Shown here piece after piece: positions 44,468 to 54,834 of a stretch of DNA of 64,000 bases (within the stretch, counting starts at the first letter, position 1; each line of letters opens with the position of its first letter). The notes below the pieces were generated by a model, which had not been told where the DNA came from, did not search any database, and was given only the letters and a program-made list of their open reading frames with translations. Source of the stretch: Photobacterium chitinilyticum (GTDB lineage: Bacteria; Pseudomonadota; Gammaproteobacteria; Enterobacterales; Vibrionaceae); contig NZ_RJLM01000001.1 of the NCBI RefSeq assembly GCF_004104355.1, positions 1,282,711 to 1,346,710 on the forward strand, read 5' to 3'. The translations under genes and the position numbers were made by a program.

Positions 44468-45196
44468 ATGAGTATTCAAGTAAGCAGTATCAACAAATTC
44501 TACGGAACCACACAGGTTCTTCACGATGTGAACTTCAGCTGTGACAAGGGCGATACTTTGGTATTACTCGGTCCTAGCGGTGCCGGTAAAAGCTCATTGC
44601 TACGCATCCTGAATCTTCTTGAAACCGCCAGCAGCGGTGAACTACATATTGCCAATGAAAACTTCGACTTCCGTTCAGCCGTTCAAGAAAAAGACGGACT
44701 GAAATTACGTCGCAAAGTTGGCATGGTATTTCAGCAATACAACCTATGGCCTCATTTGACAGTACTGGAAAACCTGATTGAAGCACCTGTCAAAGTGGCG
44801 GGAATGCATAAAGAAGCGGCAAAGCAGGAAGCGTTGACGATCCTCTCTACCCTTCAGCTGGCCGATAAAATCAATGCCTGGCCACTGCAGCTGTCAGGCG
44901 GCCAGCAACAGCGAGTGGCAATTGCTCGTGCTTTAATGATGAAACCGGATGTTTTGCTTTTCGATGAACCTACGGCTGCTCTGGATCCAGAGATAACCAA
45001 TCAGGTCGTCAAAATCATCAATGAACTCAGTGAGACCGGGATTACTCAGGTCGTCGTGACTCATGAGGTCGATTTCGCACGAAAAATTGCCAGCCATGTT
45101 TTATACCTTGAACAAGGTCGAATTATCGAACATGGCACCAAAGAGGCTTTCGTCAAACCTGTTACCCCGGAATTTGCCGAATACCTGACACACTGA
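44468..45196 (+). CDS. artP: Arginine ABC transporter ATPase ArtP
   Basis: A 242-residue ATPase strongly resembling E. coli ArtP. It has Walker [26 protein letters not shown] around the Q-loop, signature LSGGQQQR and Walker [15 protein letters not shown]. It powers arginine import with ArtQM. Start 44468 ([13 protein letters not shown]) matches E. coli; ATG 44453 adds five residues. First gene of the artPJQM operon. The 290-base region before it holds AT-rich partial ARG-box-like sequence (TGAACATTTAAT) but no clear operator. Confidence 0.93.
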   Translation: MSIQVSSINKFYGTTQVLHDVNFSCDKGDTLVLLGPSGAGKSSLLRILNLLETASSGELHIANENFDFRSAVQEKDGLKLRRKVGMVFQQYNLWPHLTVLENLIEAPVKVAGMHKEAAKQEALTILSTLQLADKINAWPLQLSGGQQQRVAIARALMMKPDVLLFDEPTAALDPEITNQVVKIINELSETGITQVVVTHEVDFARKIASHVLYLEQGRIIEHGTKEAFVKPVTPEFAEYLTH

Positions 45197-45243
45197 TTTA
45201 AGTCTTAAAGCTTGACCCTTATAACCTGACAACCCAATTTCTT

Positions 45244-45269
45244 CTGCATCATTTCTATCAACGATGCAG
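45244..45269 (+). other. Hairpin between artP and artJ
   Basis: CTGCATC and GATGCAG form a 7-bp stem around a 12-base loop in the 99-base gap. There is no T run. Confidence 0.45.
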
Positions 45270-45295
45270 GGCACAGTTACGCACGGAGTATCGCG

Positions 45296-46027
45296 ATGAA
45301 AAAGATCTTACTAGCTTCCCTAATCGGCCTGGCCTCAACCCAGGTTGCAGCACAGGAAGAAATCAAGTTTGCAATGGAAGCGACTTACGCCCCTTTTGAA
45401 TATGTAGATCAAAATAATCAAATTCAGGGTTTTGACGTCGATCTAGCGAACGCTCTTTGTGAAGAGATCAAAGCGAAATGTTCTTTCCATAATCAGCCTT
45501 TTGACAGCCTGATCCCGGCTCTCAAATTCCGTCGTTACGATGCAGCCATTTCTGGTATTGATATTACCGAGCAGCGTTTGCAACAAGTTAACTTTACCGA
45601 TGCCTACTATGAAAACTCAGCGGCATTTGTCGCCATTGAGGGCAAACTCGCTAGCAAAAAAGCCTTGGACGGCAAACGCATAGGTGTTCAAAACGGCTCT
45701 ACTCATCAAAGTTACCTGACAGAGCAAATGAATGGTGTTACTGCGGTTCCTTATGCTAGTTACCAAGACGCGTTTATTGACATGCAAAACGGCCGTATCG
45801 ACTCTGTATTTGGTGACACGGCAGTTGTTACTGAATGGTTCGAGAAAAACAACAAACTAACTTACGTTGGCGATCAAGTAACCAACGCCAAGTATTTTGG
45901 CAATGGTTTTGGTATTGCCGTAAACAAGAACAATCAAGAGCTGGTAGACAAACTGAACGCAGCACTGAAAACAGTTAAAGCTAACGGTAAGTACCAGGTA
46001 ATCTTCGACAAGTACTTCGGTAAGTAA
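45296..46027 (+). CDS. artJ: Arginine-binding periplasmic protein ArtJ/ArtI
   Basis: A 243-residue amino-acid-binding protein. The signal peptide ends near QVAAQ. The ligand-contact stretches [14 protein letters not shown] and [13 protein letters not shown] are typical of the Arg/Lys/His group, as is [13 protein letters not shown]. ArtJ and ArtI are near-identical families in enterics, so the letter is by position only. CACGGAG lies before the ATG. Confidence 0.9.
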   Translation: MKKILLASLIGLASTQVAAQEEIKFAMEATYAPFEYVDQNNQIQGFDVDLANALCEEIKAKCSFHNQPFDSLIPALKFRRYDAAISGIDITEQRLQQVNFTDAYYENSAAFVAIEGKLASKKALDGKRIGVQNGSTHQSYLTEQMNGVTAVPYASYQDAFIDMQNGRIDSVFGDTAVVTEWFEKNNKLTYVGDQVTNAKYFGNGFGIAVNKNNQELVDKLNAALKTVKANGKYQVIFDKYFGK

Positions 46028-46028
46028 T

Positions 46029-46718
46029 ATGGCGTTATCAGGTTATGCGCTTACCCTGGCAGAGGCTGGCTGGCTGACGATACAGCTGGCTTTTGCCAGT
46101 CTGTTGGTAGGACTCGTATTGGCTGTATTCTTTGCCGGCGGCGAAATGTCTCGCTATCGTGTGCTTTCTTGGCCAACGACAGCACTGGTTACTATCCTGC
46201 GAGGCCTTCCGGAGCTACTGGTCGTTTTGTTTATATTCTTTGGCTCGACTCAGGTACTGTTCATTCTGACCGGCGATTATGTGGAAGTCAGCCCATTTCT
46301 GTCTGGTGTCATTGCCCTTTCGCTCATTTTCGCAGCCTATGCGGCACAAACATTACGGGGCGCATTAAAAGCAGTACCGAATGGGCAGCGGGAAGCAGCC
46401 AGTGCTCTGGGGATAAGCAAGCAACGTGCTTTTATCCGTGTCGTTCTTCCTCAAGCAGTTCGTCACGCACTGCCCGGGCTGACCAACCAATGGTTGGTTC
46501 TGCTCAAGGATACGGCGCTGGTATCTCTGATTGGTGTTACTGACTTGCTAAAACAAGCCCAGTTAACGGCTGCCGCAACCCATGAAAGTTTTACTTGGTA
46601 CGCCTGTGCCGCAGCTATCTATCTGGTGATCACTCTGATCACTCAACGCGTTGTCAAGCGCATGGATAAAAAGTTCAGTTCCCAGGGACTAGGCAACGCA
46701 CAAGGAGCCTCAGCATGA
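46029..46718 (+). CDS. artQ: Arginine ABC transporter permease ArtQ
   Basis: A 229-residue HisMQ-type permease with about five helices. The conserved docking loop reads [22 protein letters not shown] near residues 120-141, and [15 protein letters not shown] in the second helix is typical of ArtQ. It begins one base after the artJ stop and overlaps artM by four bases. Confidence 0.92.
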   Translation: MALSGYALTLAEAGWLTIQLAFASLLVGLVLAVFFAGGEMSRYRVLSWPTTALVTILRGLPELLVVLFIFFGSTQVLFILTGDYVEVSPFLSGVIALSLIFAAYAAQTLRGALKAVPNGQREAASALGISKQRAFIRVVLPQAVRHALPGLTNQWLVLLKDTALVSLIGVTDLLKQAQLTAAATHESFTWYACAAAIYLVITLITQRVVKRMDKKFSSQGLGNAQGASA

Positions 46719-47386
46719 ACCAACAACATGTCTGGCAGCTGTTCGAAGGCCTTGTCACCAGTATCGAACTAACCGCGGTATCATTATTGGTTGGATGTAC
46801 CCTGGCTCTGTTGATGACAGTAACATTGATCTTGCGTACCCCTATTGTTCATTGGCTAAGCCGGGGGTTAATCACCCTATTTACTGGCACGCCATTACTG
46901 GTACAGATTTTCCTTATCTATTATGGACCAGGGCAATTTGAAGCGGTACGTGAGAGTGTTTTCTGGCTCTGGCTTAGCCAGCCTTGGTTCTGTGCAATGT
47001 TAGCACTGGCGCTAAATACAGCGGCCTACAGCACACAACTATTCCGAGGTGCCTTTAATGCCATTCCGGCTGGACAATGGCACGCTTGCCAAGCGTTAGG
47101 TATGGATAAGAAAGCAACGCTAAGTGTGTTACTGCCTTATGCTATCCGTCGTGCAGTACCGGCCTACTCCAATGAAGTGATTTTATTGTTCAAGGGTACA
47201 TCACTTGCGAGCACAATCACCATCATGGACATCATGGGCTACGCTCAGCGTATCAATGCTCAAACTTATGACACACTCGTTGTTTTTGGCGTGGCAGGCC
47301 TTTTCTATTTAGTCATAAACGGAATTCTAACAATCGCCTTTCGTCGAGTTGAAAAGAAAGCACTGGCATTTGAAGTGACTCATTAA
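46715..47386 (+). CDS. artM: Arginine ABC transporter permease ArtM
   Basis: A 223-residue HisMQ-type permease and partner of Art[16 protein letters not shown] and [20 protein letters not shown] are characteristic, followed by the docking loop [25 protein letters not shown] sits before the overlapping ATG. It ends the operon; a terminator follows 33 bases on. Confidence 0.92.
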   Translation: MNQQHVWQLFEGLVTSIELTAVSLLVGCTLALLMTVTLILRTPIVHWLSRGLITLFTGTPLLVQIFLIYYGPGQFEAVRESVFWLWLSQPWFCAMLALALNTAAYSTQLFRGAFNAIPAGQWHACQALGMDKKATLSVLLPYAIRRAVPAYSNEVILLFKGTSLASTITIMDIMGYAQRINAQTYDTLVVFGVAGLFYLVINGILTIAFRRVEKKALAFEVTH

Positions 47387-47418
47387 TATCACGATAGGCG
47401 GCATACAATATTATTTCG

Positions 47419-47447
47419 ACCAGTCACAATTGTGGCTGGTTTTTTAT
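47419..47447 (+). terminator. Terminator after the art operon
   Basis: ACCAGTCACAA and TTGTGGCTGGT form a long palindrome (one G-T pair) running into six Ts. Confidence 0.85.
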
Positions 47448-47947
47448 TTATTAGGAAATAAACTTCACCAACCAATAAAACAAATGAGATTTATTACCAT
47501 TAATTCTATGTATTATCTGTTATTCTTTCCATAATATGCATATTAACACTTATTAATAATTCCCTGCCCTTTATGGTAATTGGAAATATATGTTAAATCA
47601 CTAATATCGTTAATGCATAATCACAAGGTTATAAACACCGTTTACAACCAGTAAGAAACAACCCTACTGCAACACCCTCTTAACAACAGTAACAAACCAC
47701 AAACATTTAGCAGGTCGATTATATTTTATAATGTTATTAACATTTATTAATAAGAAACCATATATAAACACAACCATTTTATTCTTATTCATCTTTCCGT
47801 TGAAGATCAAAAAACCCAGCAATTAAATATATTAATACGCCCGGGCTAATTGAATCACTGCGAATATATTTTATGATCTAATTAAAAATAGAATTGTAAA
47901 ATCTCTTCTTTGTTTTTTGTTCAACTAATAATTATACAGGTAGCTCT
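47448..47947 (+). promoter_or_regulatory. AT-rich regulatory region of the second tor operon
   Basis: These 500 bases are strongly AT-rich, with repeated TTATTAAT-type segments and no credible gene. TTATTCATCT at 47785-47794 resembles the TorR box CTGTTCATAT (7 of 10), and the flanking TCTTATTCATCT parallels CCTTATTCATAT upstream of the first torC. Promoter and activator sites for torE probably lie here. Confidence 0.4.
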
Positions 47948-48124
47948 ATGAACAATGGCATTAGCACAGCAAGCCAGGACAAGCAAAAGCTTGAATGGCG
48001 AACTTTCTTTTTAATTACAGTCGTTCTCTTCCCGGTTCTCAGTGTCATGACTGTGGGTGGATACGGATTCTTCGTTTGGATGATGCAGATCTTTTTCCTT
48101 GGTCCTCCAGGTCACGGCGGCTGA
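47948..48124 (+). CDS. torE: TorE/NapE-family small membrane protein
   Basis: A 58-residue protein with one membrane helix near residues 18-50 (LITVVLFPVLSVMTVGGYGF) and a short glycine-rich tail (GPPGHGG). The EWRTFFL entry and FVWMMQIFFLGPPG exit match the NapE/TorE family found at the start of torECAD operons. The precise role is unsettled. AGGTAG lies before the ATG. Too short for most automatic calls. The first tor locus has no such gene. Confidence 0.9.
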   Translation: MNNGISTASQDKQKLEWRTFFLITVVLFPVLSVMTVGGYGFFVWMMQIFFLGPPGHGG

Positions 48125-48168
48125 TCCCTTCACGACATTAACCAGAATCAACAATAAGAGAACCCAAT

Positions 48169-49347
48169 ATGAAATCATTTCTAACTAAAACTTGGCGGAC
48201 ATTATCCCGTCCAAGTATCCATATCAGTCTCGGAGTACTGACACTAGGCGGATTTCTCGCCGGTATTATTTTTTGGGGTGGATTTAATACTGCACTAGAA
48301 GCAACCAATACCGAAGAATTCTGTGTCGGCTGCCACGCTGAAAATATCGCACCTGAATACGAAGGTACGATCCACGACCAGAACCGTTCAGGTGTTCGTG
48401 CAACTTGCCCTGATTGTCACGTACCTCACGATTGGACATCAAAAGTCGCTCGTAAGATCCAAGCAAGTAAAGAAGTGTTTGCCCACTTTGCCGGCTTTAT
48501 TGATACCCCAGAAAAATTTGAAGACCGACGAATTGTCCTAGCTCAACACGAATGGGATCGCTTTAGCTCAAACAAATCTTTGGAATGTCGCAACTGCCAC
48601 GACTACGACGGTATGGACTTCACGAAAATGTCTCCGACCGCACGTATCCAGATGAAACAAGCAAAAGAGCGTGATCAAAGCTGTCTTGATTGCCACAAAG
48701 GCATCGCCCACCACCTTCCAGAAAATATGGACAGCACTGGCGGCATGATTTCTCAGCTTGAACAATTGGCTTCTAACACCAAATTTACCAATGGCGAAGA
48801 ATACGTCAGTGTTCGCCATCTACCTCTTTATCAAGAAAAAAGCCTATCAACGGAAGCCGGCCTACTCAATCCAGCATCTTCAGTGAAAGTCATCGACCAA
48901 TCTGGCGATGCAATTCAAATTGAAGTCTCTGGCTGGCGTAAAGACAAGGGCTTTGGCCGAGTTATTCAGGAAGACTTTGGTATGAATATCGCGGTTGCCT
49001 CTCTGTTGAAAGAGTCTGCAACTAACGATCAGATCGTCGAAAAATTCGAGCGCAAAGAAGATGACCTCACTGGCCTGCCTTGGCAACGTGTTACCGCCAA
49101 GCTTTGGATGAAGAAAGAAGCCCTCCTTGACGATGTACAGCCAATCTGGGAGCAGGCTAAACAATCTTACCAGACTAACTGTTCAGTGTGTCACACCCAG
49201 CCAGATGAAGCGCACTTTGATGCCAACACTTGGCCTGGCATGTTCAACGGCATGATGGCATTCGTTAACTTCGATACCGACAGCAAATCGCTGGTACTGA
49301 AGTATCTACAAAAGCATTCATCAGATTTTTCTGACGGCAACCACTAA
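48169..49347 (+). CDS. torC: Pentaheme c-type cytochrome TorC (second copy)
   Basis: A 392-residue TorC homologue with an N-terminal anchor and five heme motifs: CVGCH, CPDCH, CRNCH, CLDCH and CSVCH. Compared with the first copy, the order of motifs and the C-terminal domain are conserved, but the sequence is clearly diverged, so this is not a recent duplication. It would deliver quinol electrons to the TorA encoded next. Confidence 0.94.
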   Translation: MKSFLTKTWRTLSRPSIHISLGVLTLGGFLAGIIFWGGFNTALEATNTEEFCVGCHAENIAPEYEGTIHDQNRSGVRATCPDCHVPHDWTSKVARKIQASKEVFAHFAGFIDTPEKFEDRRIVLAQHEWDRFSSNKSLECRNCHDYDGMDFTKMSPTARIQMKQAKERDQSCLDCHKGIAHHLPENMDSTGGMISQLEQLASNTKFTNGEEYVSVRHLPLYQEKSLSTEAGLLNPASSVKVIDQSGDAIQIEVSGWRKDKGFGRVIQEDFGMNIAVASLLKESATNDQIVEKFERKEDDLTGLPWQRVTAKLWMKKEALLDDVQPIWEQAKQSYQTNCSVCHTQPDEAHFDANTWPGMFNGMMAFVNFDTDSKSLVLKYLQKHSSDFSDGNH

Positions 49348-49370
49348 GCGATTGATGGAGTATTTTAAGT

Positions 49371-51833
49371 ATGTCTGTTAGCAGAAGAAGTTTTCTTAAG
49401 GGTCTTGCGACCACAAGTGCCGTCTCTGTCATCGGTCCGAGCCTGCTGGCTTCGGCAAAAGCTACCGCTGCGGAAACTACCGGTACCTGGAAAATGTCTG
49501 GCTCGCACTGGGGAGCATTCCGTGCCCATATCTATGCGGGCAAGGTTCAGGAAATAAAACCGCTGGAGCTTGATAAGCACCCAACCGACATGATGAACGG
49601 TATTAAGGGGATTATCTATAGCCCATCACGCGTCCGTTATCCAATGGTACGCCTAGACTGGCTGAAAAAGCATAAATACAGCGGTGAAACCCGCGGTAAC
49701 AACCGTTTCATTCGCGTGACTTGGGATGAAGCACTAGATCTTTTTTATCGTGAGCTTGAACGCGTTCAAAAAGATTACGGTCCATGGGCACTACACGCGG
49801 GTCAAACAGGCTGGCGCCAGACTGGTCAGTTCCACAGCTGTACCAGCCACATGCAACGCGCCGTTGGTATGCACGGCAACTTCATTACCAAAGTGGGCGA
49901 TTACTCGACCGGTGCAGGCCAAACGATTCTTCCGTATATCTTAGGCTCGACCGAAGTATACGCGCAGGGTACCTCTTGGTCTGAGATCCTTGATCACAGC
50001 AAGAACATCGTACTATGGGCAACCGATCCGGTTAAAAACCTGCAGGTTGGCTGGAACTGTGAAACACACGAGTCTTATGCCTACCTTGAGAAACTGAAAG
50101 AGAAAGTTGCCAACGGCGACATCAACGTACTTTCTGTTGACCCGGTCAAGAACAAAACGCAGCGTTACCTAGGTAACGACCATATGTACATTAACCCGCA
50201 AACTGACGTTGCATTCATGCTTGCAGTTGCACACACCCTGTACACCGAAGATCTTTACGATAAAGCGTTTGTTAAAACTTATTGCCTCGGGTTTGATGAA
50301 TTTGTGCCTTACTTCATGGGTAAGACCAAAGACAACATCGAGAAAACGCCTGAGTGGGCTGCCGAGATCTGTGGTGTGGATGCCGACAAGATCCGTGAAT
50401 TTGCCCGTATGTTGGTTAACGGTCGCACCCAAATCCTGTTTGGCTGGTGTATCCAGCGCCAGGAGCATGGTGAGCAGCCATATTGGATGGGTGCCGTTAT
50501 TGCAGCGATGGTTGGCCAGATTGGTCTGCCTGGTGGCGGTGTATCATACGGCCACCATTACAGTTCAATCGGTGTGCCTTCAACTGGCTTTGCTGCACCG
50601 GGTGGTTTCCCGCGTAATCTCGACCAAGGCCAGAAACCCAAATGGGATAACAACGACTTTAATGGCTACAGCCGTACCATCCCAGTAGCTCGCTGGGTCG
50701 ATTGCCTGCTAGAGCCGGGGAAAGAAATCAAATACAACGGTTCAAAGGTCATCCTGCCTGACTACAAGATGATGGTGATCAGTGGTAACAACCCTTGGCA
50801 CCACCACCAGGATCGTAACCGTATGAAGCAAGCGTTCCAGAAGCTGCAAACGGTCGTGACGGTTGATTTCGCCTGGACAGCAACCTGTCGCTTCTCTGAT
50901 ATCGTGCTACCAGCTTGTACCCAATTCGAGCGTAACGATATCGACATTTACGGCTCATACAGTGGCCGCGGTCTGATTGCGATGCAAAAATTAGTCGATC
51001 CGCTGTATCAGTCTAAAACTGACTTTGAAATCTTTACCGAGCTGTCTCGCCGTTTCGGCCGCCACAAGGAATACACCCGTGGTATGGATGAAATGGAATG
51101 GGTACGCTCGCTGTACTCAGACTGTCGTGATGCGAACAAGGCGTCATTCGACATGCCGGAGTTTGATGAGTTCTGGAAAAAAGGTGTACTTGATTTTGGT
51201 GAAGGCAAACCGTGGGTTCGTCATGCTGACTTCCGCGAAGATCCAGAGATCAACGCGTTAGGAACGCCATCAGGGTTCATTGAGATCTCAAGCCGAAAAA
51301 TCGACCGGTTCGGTTACGAACATTGTCAGGGCCACCCAATGTGGTTCGAAAAAAGCGAACGCTCTCACGGTGGTCCGGGTTCTGACAAACATCCGTTCTG
51401 GATGCAATCTTGTCACCCGGACAAGCGCCTTCACTCCCAAATGTGTGAGTCGGAAGAATACCGTTCAACCTATGCCGTGAAAGGTCGTGAACCTGTTTAC
51501 ATCAACCCGAAAGATGCAGCAGCCAAAGGCATTAAAGATGGTGATATTGTTCGCGTATTTAATGACCGTGGCCAGCTTCTTGCCGGTGCGGTTCTAACAG
51601 ATAGCTATGCGCGCGGCGTGATCCGTATAGAAGAAGGTGCTTGGTATGGCCCGCTTAATGAAAAAGTCGGAGCCATCTGTACTTACGGTGATCCAAACAC
51701 CCTGACTCAGGATATCCCGTCGTCTGAGCTGGCTCAGGCAACCAGTGCCAATACCTGTCTGGTTAGCTTCGAGAAATTCACTGGTGAAGTACCGCCAGTA
51801 ACATCGTTTGGTGGACCGATTGAGGTAAATTGA
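49371..51833 (+). CDS. torA: Trimethylamine N-oxide reductase TorA (second copy)
   Basis: An 820-residue molybdenum reductase with a Tat signal (SRRSFLKG near residues 4-11, cleavage after KATAA). The molybdenum Ser is expected in GDYSTG near residue 180. Cofactor-binding stretches [13 protein letters not shown] and VRVFNDRGQ are present. It is about 23 residues shorter than the first TorA, mostly at the N-terminus. No torD follows, so maturation may depend on the TorD at 21.2 kb. Closely related N- or S-oxide reductases are possible. Confidence 0.93.
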   Translation: MSVSRRSFLKGLATTSAVSVIGPSLLASAKATAAETTGTWKMSGSHWGAFRAHIYAGKVQEIKPLELDKHPTDMMNGIKGIIYSPSRVRYPMVRLDWLKKHKYSGETRGNNRFIRVTWDEALDLFYRELERVQKDYGPWALHAGQTGWRQTGQFHSCTSHMQRAVGMHGNFITKVGDYSTGAGQTILPYILGSTEVYAQGTSWSEILDHSKNIVLWATDPVKNLQVGWNCETHESYAYLEKLKEKVANGDINVLSVDPVKNKTQRYLGNDHMYINPQTDVAFMLAVAHTLYTEDLYDKAFVKTYCLGFDEFVPYFMGKTKDNIEKTPEWAAEICGVDADKIREFARMLVNGRTQILFGWCIQRQEHGEQPYWMGAVIAAMVGQIGLPGGGVSYGHHYSSIGVPSTGFAAPGGFPRNLDQGQKPKWDNNDFNGYSRTIPVARWVDCLLEPGKEIKYNGSKVILPDYKMMVISGNNPWHHHQDRNRMKQAFQKLQTVVTVDFAWTATCRFSDIVLPACTQFERNDIDIYGSYSGRGLIAMQKLVDPLYQSKTDFEIFTELSRRFGRHKEYTRGMDEMEWVRSLYSDCRDANKASFDMPEFDEFWKKGVLDFGEGKPWVRHADFREDPEINALGTPSGFIEISSRKIDRFGYEHCQGHPMWFEKSERSHGGPGSDKHPFWMQSCHPDKRLHSQMCESEEYRSTYAVKGREPVYINPKDAAAKGIKDGDIVRVFNDRGQLLAGAVLTDSYARGVIRIEEGAWYGPLNEKVGAICTYGDPNTLTQDIPSSELAQATSANTCLVSFEKFTGEVPPVTSFGGPIEVN

Positions 51834-51863
51834 TCTTCTCTTCTTACGAGAGTTAAATAAAGC

Positions 51864-51909
51864 AAAGCCCTGAACCTGCTTATTGAAAAGCTCTGGTTCG
51901 GGGCTTTTT
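51864..51909 (+). terminator. Terminator after the second tor operon
   Basis: AAAGCCCTGAACC pairs with GGTTCGGGGCTTT (one bulge or G-T pair), followed by more Ts, 30 bases after torA. Confidence 0.85.
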
Positions 51910-52029
51910 ACTATGCAAATATTCCCCCTGCAGTTTAATATCAAAGTTACCCTGAACACGATGGACATCAGTTAGTAACCCGATCTTTTCGTATAAGCAG
52001 ATTGCCTTTGGTGAGGCACCAATTGGTAG
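51880..52029 (-). pseudogene. Decayed C-terminal fragment of a GNAT acetyltransferase
   Basis: On the minus strand, 49 open codons include ASPKAICLYEKIGL and GEYLHS. These resemble the last helix and strands of GNAT enzymes, where the pattern xxAIxLYEKxGF is typical. There is no start, an upstream in-frame stop, and the 5' side is interrupted by a dispersed repeat. It overlaps the tor terminator. Remnant of a lost gene. Confidence 0.5.
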
Positions 52030-52030
52030 C

Positions 52031-52063
52031 ACCCAAACACCTTGAAGTCGTTTGGGTATAAAC
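52031..52063 (+). repeat. Dispersed palindromic repeat, copy 3 (partial)
   Basis: ACCCAAACACCTTGAAGTCGTTTGGGTATAAAC in two arms: ACCCAAAC at the left pairs with GTTTGGGT at the right. The right arm GTTTGGGTATAAAC is identical to that of copy 2. It abuts the GNAT remnant. Confidence 0.55.
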
Positions 52064-52114
52064 TTCGTAATAGCACCAACAAGGCTTCACAATTCATGAA
52101 GAGGAACCTGGAGC

Positions 52115-52792
52115 ATGGCAAGAGCATTAATTGTATTGACCAGTCACTCCCAAATGGGTGATACAGATGAAAAGACCGGTTTCTGGCTATCAGAGCTCAC
52201 TCACCCCTACTACGCTATTGTCGATCGTGGTATCGACGTCGACATCGTCTCGATACAGGGCGGCGAAACACCTGTCGACCCACGGAGCTGGGATGAAGAT
52301 GACAATCTGAATGTTCGCTTTATGGCGACACCAGAACTAACCCTTCTCTTAAAAAATAGCCCATCGCTGGATGACATTGATCCGAGTCACTATCAGGCAA
52401 TCGTCTTTGCCGGAGGACACGGAACCATGTGGGATTTCCCCGATGATCCCGATGTTCAGGACAAAGCAGCAGCCATCTACGAACAAGGTGGTATTGTCGC
52501 GGCTATTTGTCATGGTCCTGCCGCCCTTCTCAACCTTAAGCTTTCAGACGATTCTCTGCTTATTAGTGATAAACGTGTTGCCGCTTTTAGCAATGCAGAG
52601 GAAGACGCCGTGCAGCTAACGGACATTGTGCCCTTCTCGCTACAGGACGAGCTGATAATCAATGGAGCGCACTATATCGAGCAACCAGCCTGGACTGCCA
52701 ACGTAGTTATCGACGGTCGACTCGTGACAGGCCAGAACCCGCAATCTGCAGCAGGTGTCGGCGAGGCTGTTTGTGAATTGCTTAAGAAATGA
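52115..52792 (+). CDS. DJ-1/PfpI family glutamine-amidotransferase-like protein
   Basis: A 225-residue Hsp31-like protein of the DJ-1/PfpI superfamily. The reactive Cys is in the nucleophile elbow AAICHGPAAL near residue 133, with the neighbouring His forming the usual dyad, and GGHGTMWD supplies another conserved turn. Members act as glyoxalase III, deglycase or chaperone; which applies here is not decidable. GAGGAACCTGGAGC precedes the ATG. It stands alone and converges on the LTA-synthase-like gene. Confidence 0.85.
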   Translation: MARALIVLTSHSQMGDTDEKTGFWLSELTHPYYAIVDRGIDVDIVSIQGGETPVDPRSWDEDDNLNVRFMATPELTLLLKNSPSLDDIDPSHYQAIVFAGGHGTMWDFPDDPDVQDKAAAIYEQGGIVAAICHGPAALLNLKLSDDSLLISDKRVAAFSNAEEDAVQLTDIVPFSLQDELIINGAHYIEQPAWTANVVIDGRLVTGQNPQSAAGVGEAVCELLKK

Positions 52793-52812
52793 GGATTAAA
52801 ACGATAAAAATG

Positions 52813-52844
52813 CGTGGCAAAGCAGATAAAGCTGCTTTGCCACG
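52813..52844. terminator. Bidirectional terminator
   Basis: A perfect 13-bp stem (CGTGGCAAAGCAG / CTGCTTTGCCACG) between convergent genes. On the minus strand the following bases are T-rich, so it serves the LTA-synthase-like gene at least. Confidence 0.85.
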
Positions 52845-52854
52845 TGTTGAGGTG

Positions 52855-54810
52855 CTATTTTTCAGCCAAAGGCTTATAGAAGCTATTCTGATAGGCAAGG
52901 CTACCCCAGAGCGCATTCGCGTGGGCCATCTTAACCATAGGCTGAGGCTGTTCCTGTTCAACTAAATCTGTTGTATTCGCATTATATGAGAACCCTTTCG
53001 GATCCCTATCCGGCTGGAAAATAACGACATCATTGTTATTGTCCATCCATGCGAAGTTTTTATAGAACTGCATCATCGCCCGCAAATTTTTACTATCAAT
53101 GTTTTGTGTCAGGTCATGCCCTATCATCGGGTTATAACTATCAACACCAATAAGTGACAACAACGTCGGAGGAATATCAATCTGACTAGCCAAACGTGAA
53201 TCCTCTTTAGCATCAATCCCTTCGCCTAAAATAACGGCAGGAATATGAAAGCTATCAATAGGCACTAATTGACTGCCATAGGCACGTGAATCGTGGTCTG
53301 CTACCACTACAAACACGGTATCATCCCAATAAGAGGATTGCTTTGCCTGCTTGAAGAACTCTCCCAATGCATAGTCGGAGTATTTTGCCGCATTTTCACG
53401 CGTTTGCTTTGGCTCGTTGTAGGGCGTTATACGTCCATCGGGATATTCGAACGGGCTATGATTGGAAGATGTGAAGACCAAGCTGAAAAATGGCTTATCT
53501 GAGGTATTCAACTTCGAAAACTGCTCATGGGCCTTTTGATACAAATCTTCATCTGACGCCCCCCAAGAACCAACAAATGAAGGGTTCTTGAATGTCGGAA
53601 AGTCCTGCATATCCTCAAAGCCGTTGCCCAGGAAGAAGCTCTTCATATTATCGAAGTGGCTTTCCCCCCCATAGATAAATTGGGTATGGTATCCCTTACT
53701 CCGCAATAGACCCGCAATTGTGAAAAAGCCAGTTTGGCTCTTACCAAGTTTGACCACTGCACGCGAAGGCGTTGGAGAAAAACCAGTAATAACTGCCTCG
53801 ATACCACGTATTGAACGTGTCCCGGTCGAGTACATACGGGTGAAGTTCCAGCCTTCTTGCATCAACTCGTCAAGGTTCGGCGTTAACGGCATCCCCCCGA
53901 GACCACCGACATACCTTGCCCCAAGGCTCTCCTGTAACAAGATAACAAGATTCTTTGGCTTGCCCGTATATGTTGCCGGATGATAGGCCATTGTTGGGAT
54001 ATCGCTCGAAACGAAATCTTGACTCTCTCGCCCTGTTGACTGGCGCACAAGTGAGATAACCTCGTCGTTATCCATTTTATCGTAATACTTGCTTGCACTG
54101 TCTTCGGCTGACATTTGCTTTACAGCAAACACCATAGAGTACGATGAATTGAGAACCAGATCATTCATTAGTGGATCGGTTGAAAATGCGACCATCGCTG
54201 GGTTTAGCGGCCTGTGACCAAGGGTTGACCTTGCCCCCATAACGCCCATTGCAACAACCAATAGAGCTAAAGGGATCCGCCAATACCAACGCGGAAATAC
54301 GAGACCTGTCACCAAATGGCGAGTCAACTTCCAGCCAAAAAATACTGTCGCTAAACTAACAACAGCACCGATGAACAGCTCGAGTTTGTACCCGCTCCAG
54401 AGCATGCCAAATACTTCTTTGGGGTACACCAGGTATTCAACAAACAGACGATTAGGACGAACATCATACTCCATAATGAAAGAAGGCGTCGCCAGTTCCA
54501 TGTATACCAACAGCCATAAACCCAGTAACAACCAAACTCGCAGAACAAACAACCATGCTCTGCCAAGCAATCCATTACCGGCAAAAAGACAAGTCAATAA
54601 CCCGGGTAAAATAAGCAGGTAACTCAGCGTCGCAATATCGATGCGTATCCCGCTTAGAAATATATTAAACCATCCATTCGCTTCCGTAACACGATCACTG
54701 TGCCATAAACTTAAGCCAACACGAGATATGGAGAGAATAAAAAGGAAAATTAATAAGGCGGCACCGATAGGATAGAGAATACCCAATCGTTTTTTGACAA
54801 TATCTGTCAT
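52855..54810 (-). CDS. LTA-synthase-like phosphoglycerol transferase (sulfatase superfamily)
   Basis: A 651-residue membrane protein. About five helices fill the first 200 residues, followed by a periplasmic alkaline-phosphatase-fold domain. The metal and nucleophile sites are visible: E294 in LLQESLG, Thr in YSTGTRSIRG near 329-331, and DHDSRAYG near 500. LtaS and OpgB (MdoB) enzymes transfer phosphoglycerol from phosphatidylglycerol and leave diacylglycerol. dgkA lies 24 bases upstream in the same direction and would recycle that diacylglycerol. The acceptor (periplasmic glucan or another surface molecule) is unknown. Confidence 0.88.
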   Translation of the reverse strand: MTDIVKKRLGILYPIGAALLIFLFILSISRVGLSLWHSDRVTEANGWFNIFLSGIRIDIATLSYLLILPGLLTCLFAGNGLLGRAWLFVLRVWLLLGLWLLVYMELATPSFIMEYDVRPNRLFVEYLVYPKEVFGMLWSGYKLELFIGAVVSLATVFFGWKLTRHLVTGLVFPRWYWRIPLALLVVAMGVMGARSTLGHRPLNPAMVAFSTDPLMNDLVLNSSYSMVFAVKQMSAEDSASKYYDKMDNDEVISLVRQSTGRESQDFVSSDIPTMAYHPATYTGKPKNLVILLQESLGARYVGGLGGMPLTPNLDELMQEGWNFTRMYSTGTRSIRGIEAVITGFSPTPSRAVVKLGKSQTGFFTIAGLLRSKGYHTQFIYGGESHFDNMKSFFLGNGFEDMQDFPTFKNPSFVGSWGASDEDLYQKAHEQFSKLNTSDKPFFSLVFTSSNHSPFEYPDGRITPYNEPKQTRENAAKYSDYALGEFFKQAKQSSYWDDTVFVVVADHDSRAYGSQLVPIDSFHIPAVILGEGIDAKEDSRLASQIDIPPTLLSLIGVDSYNPMIGHDLTQNIDSKNLRAMMQFYKNFAWMDNNNDVVIFQPDRDPKGFSYNANTTDLVEQEQPQPMVKMAHANALWGSLAYQNSFYKPLAEK

Positions 54811-54834
54811 TTTTACTTCCTGTAAGTAAACTTG

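Noticed and set aside
51594-51968. 124-codon minus-strand frame over the end of the second torA
   Set aside because: Antisense shadow of torA; the better explanation for 51880-52029 is the GNAT remnant in another frame.
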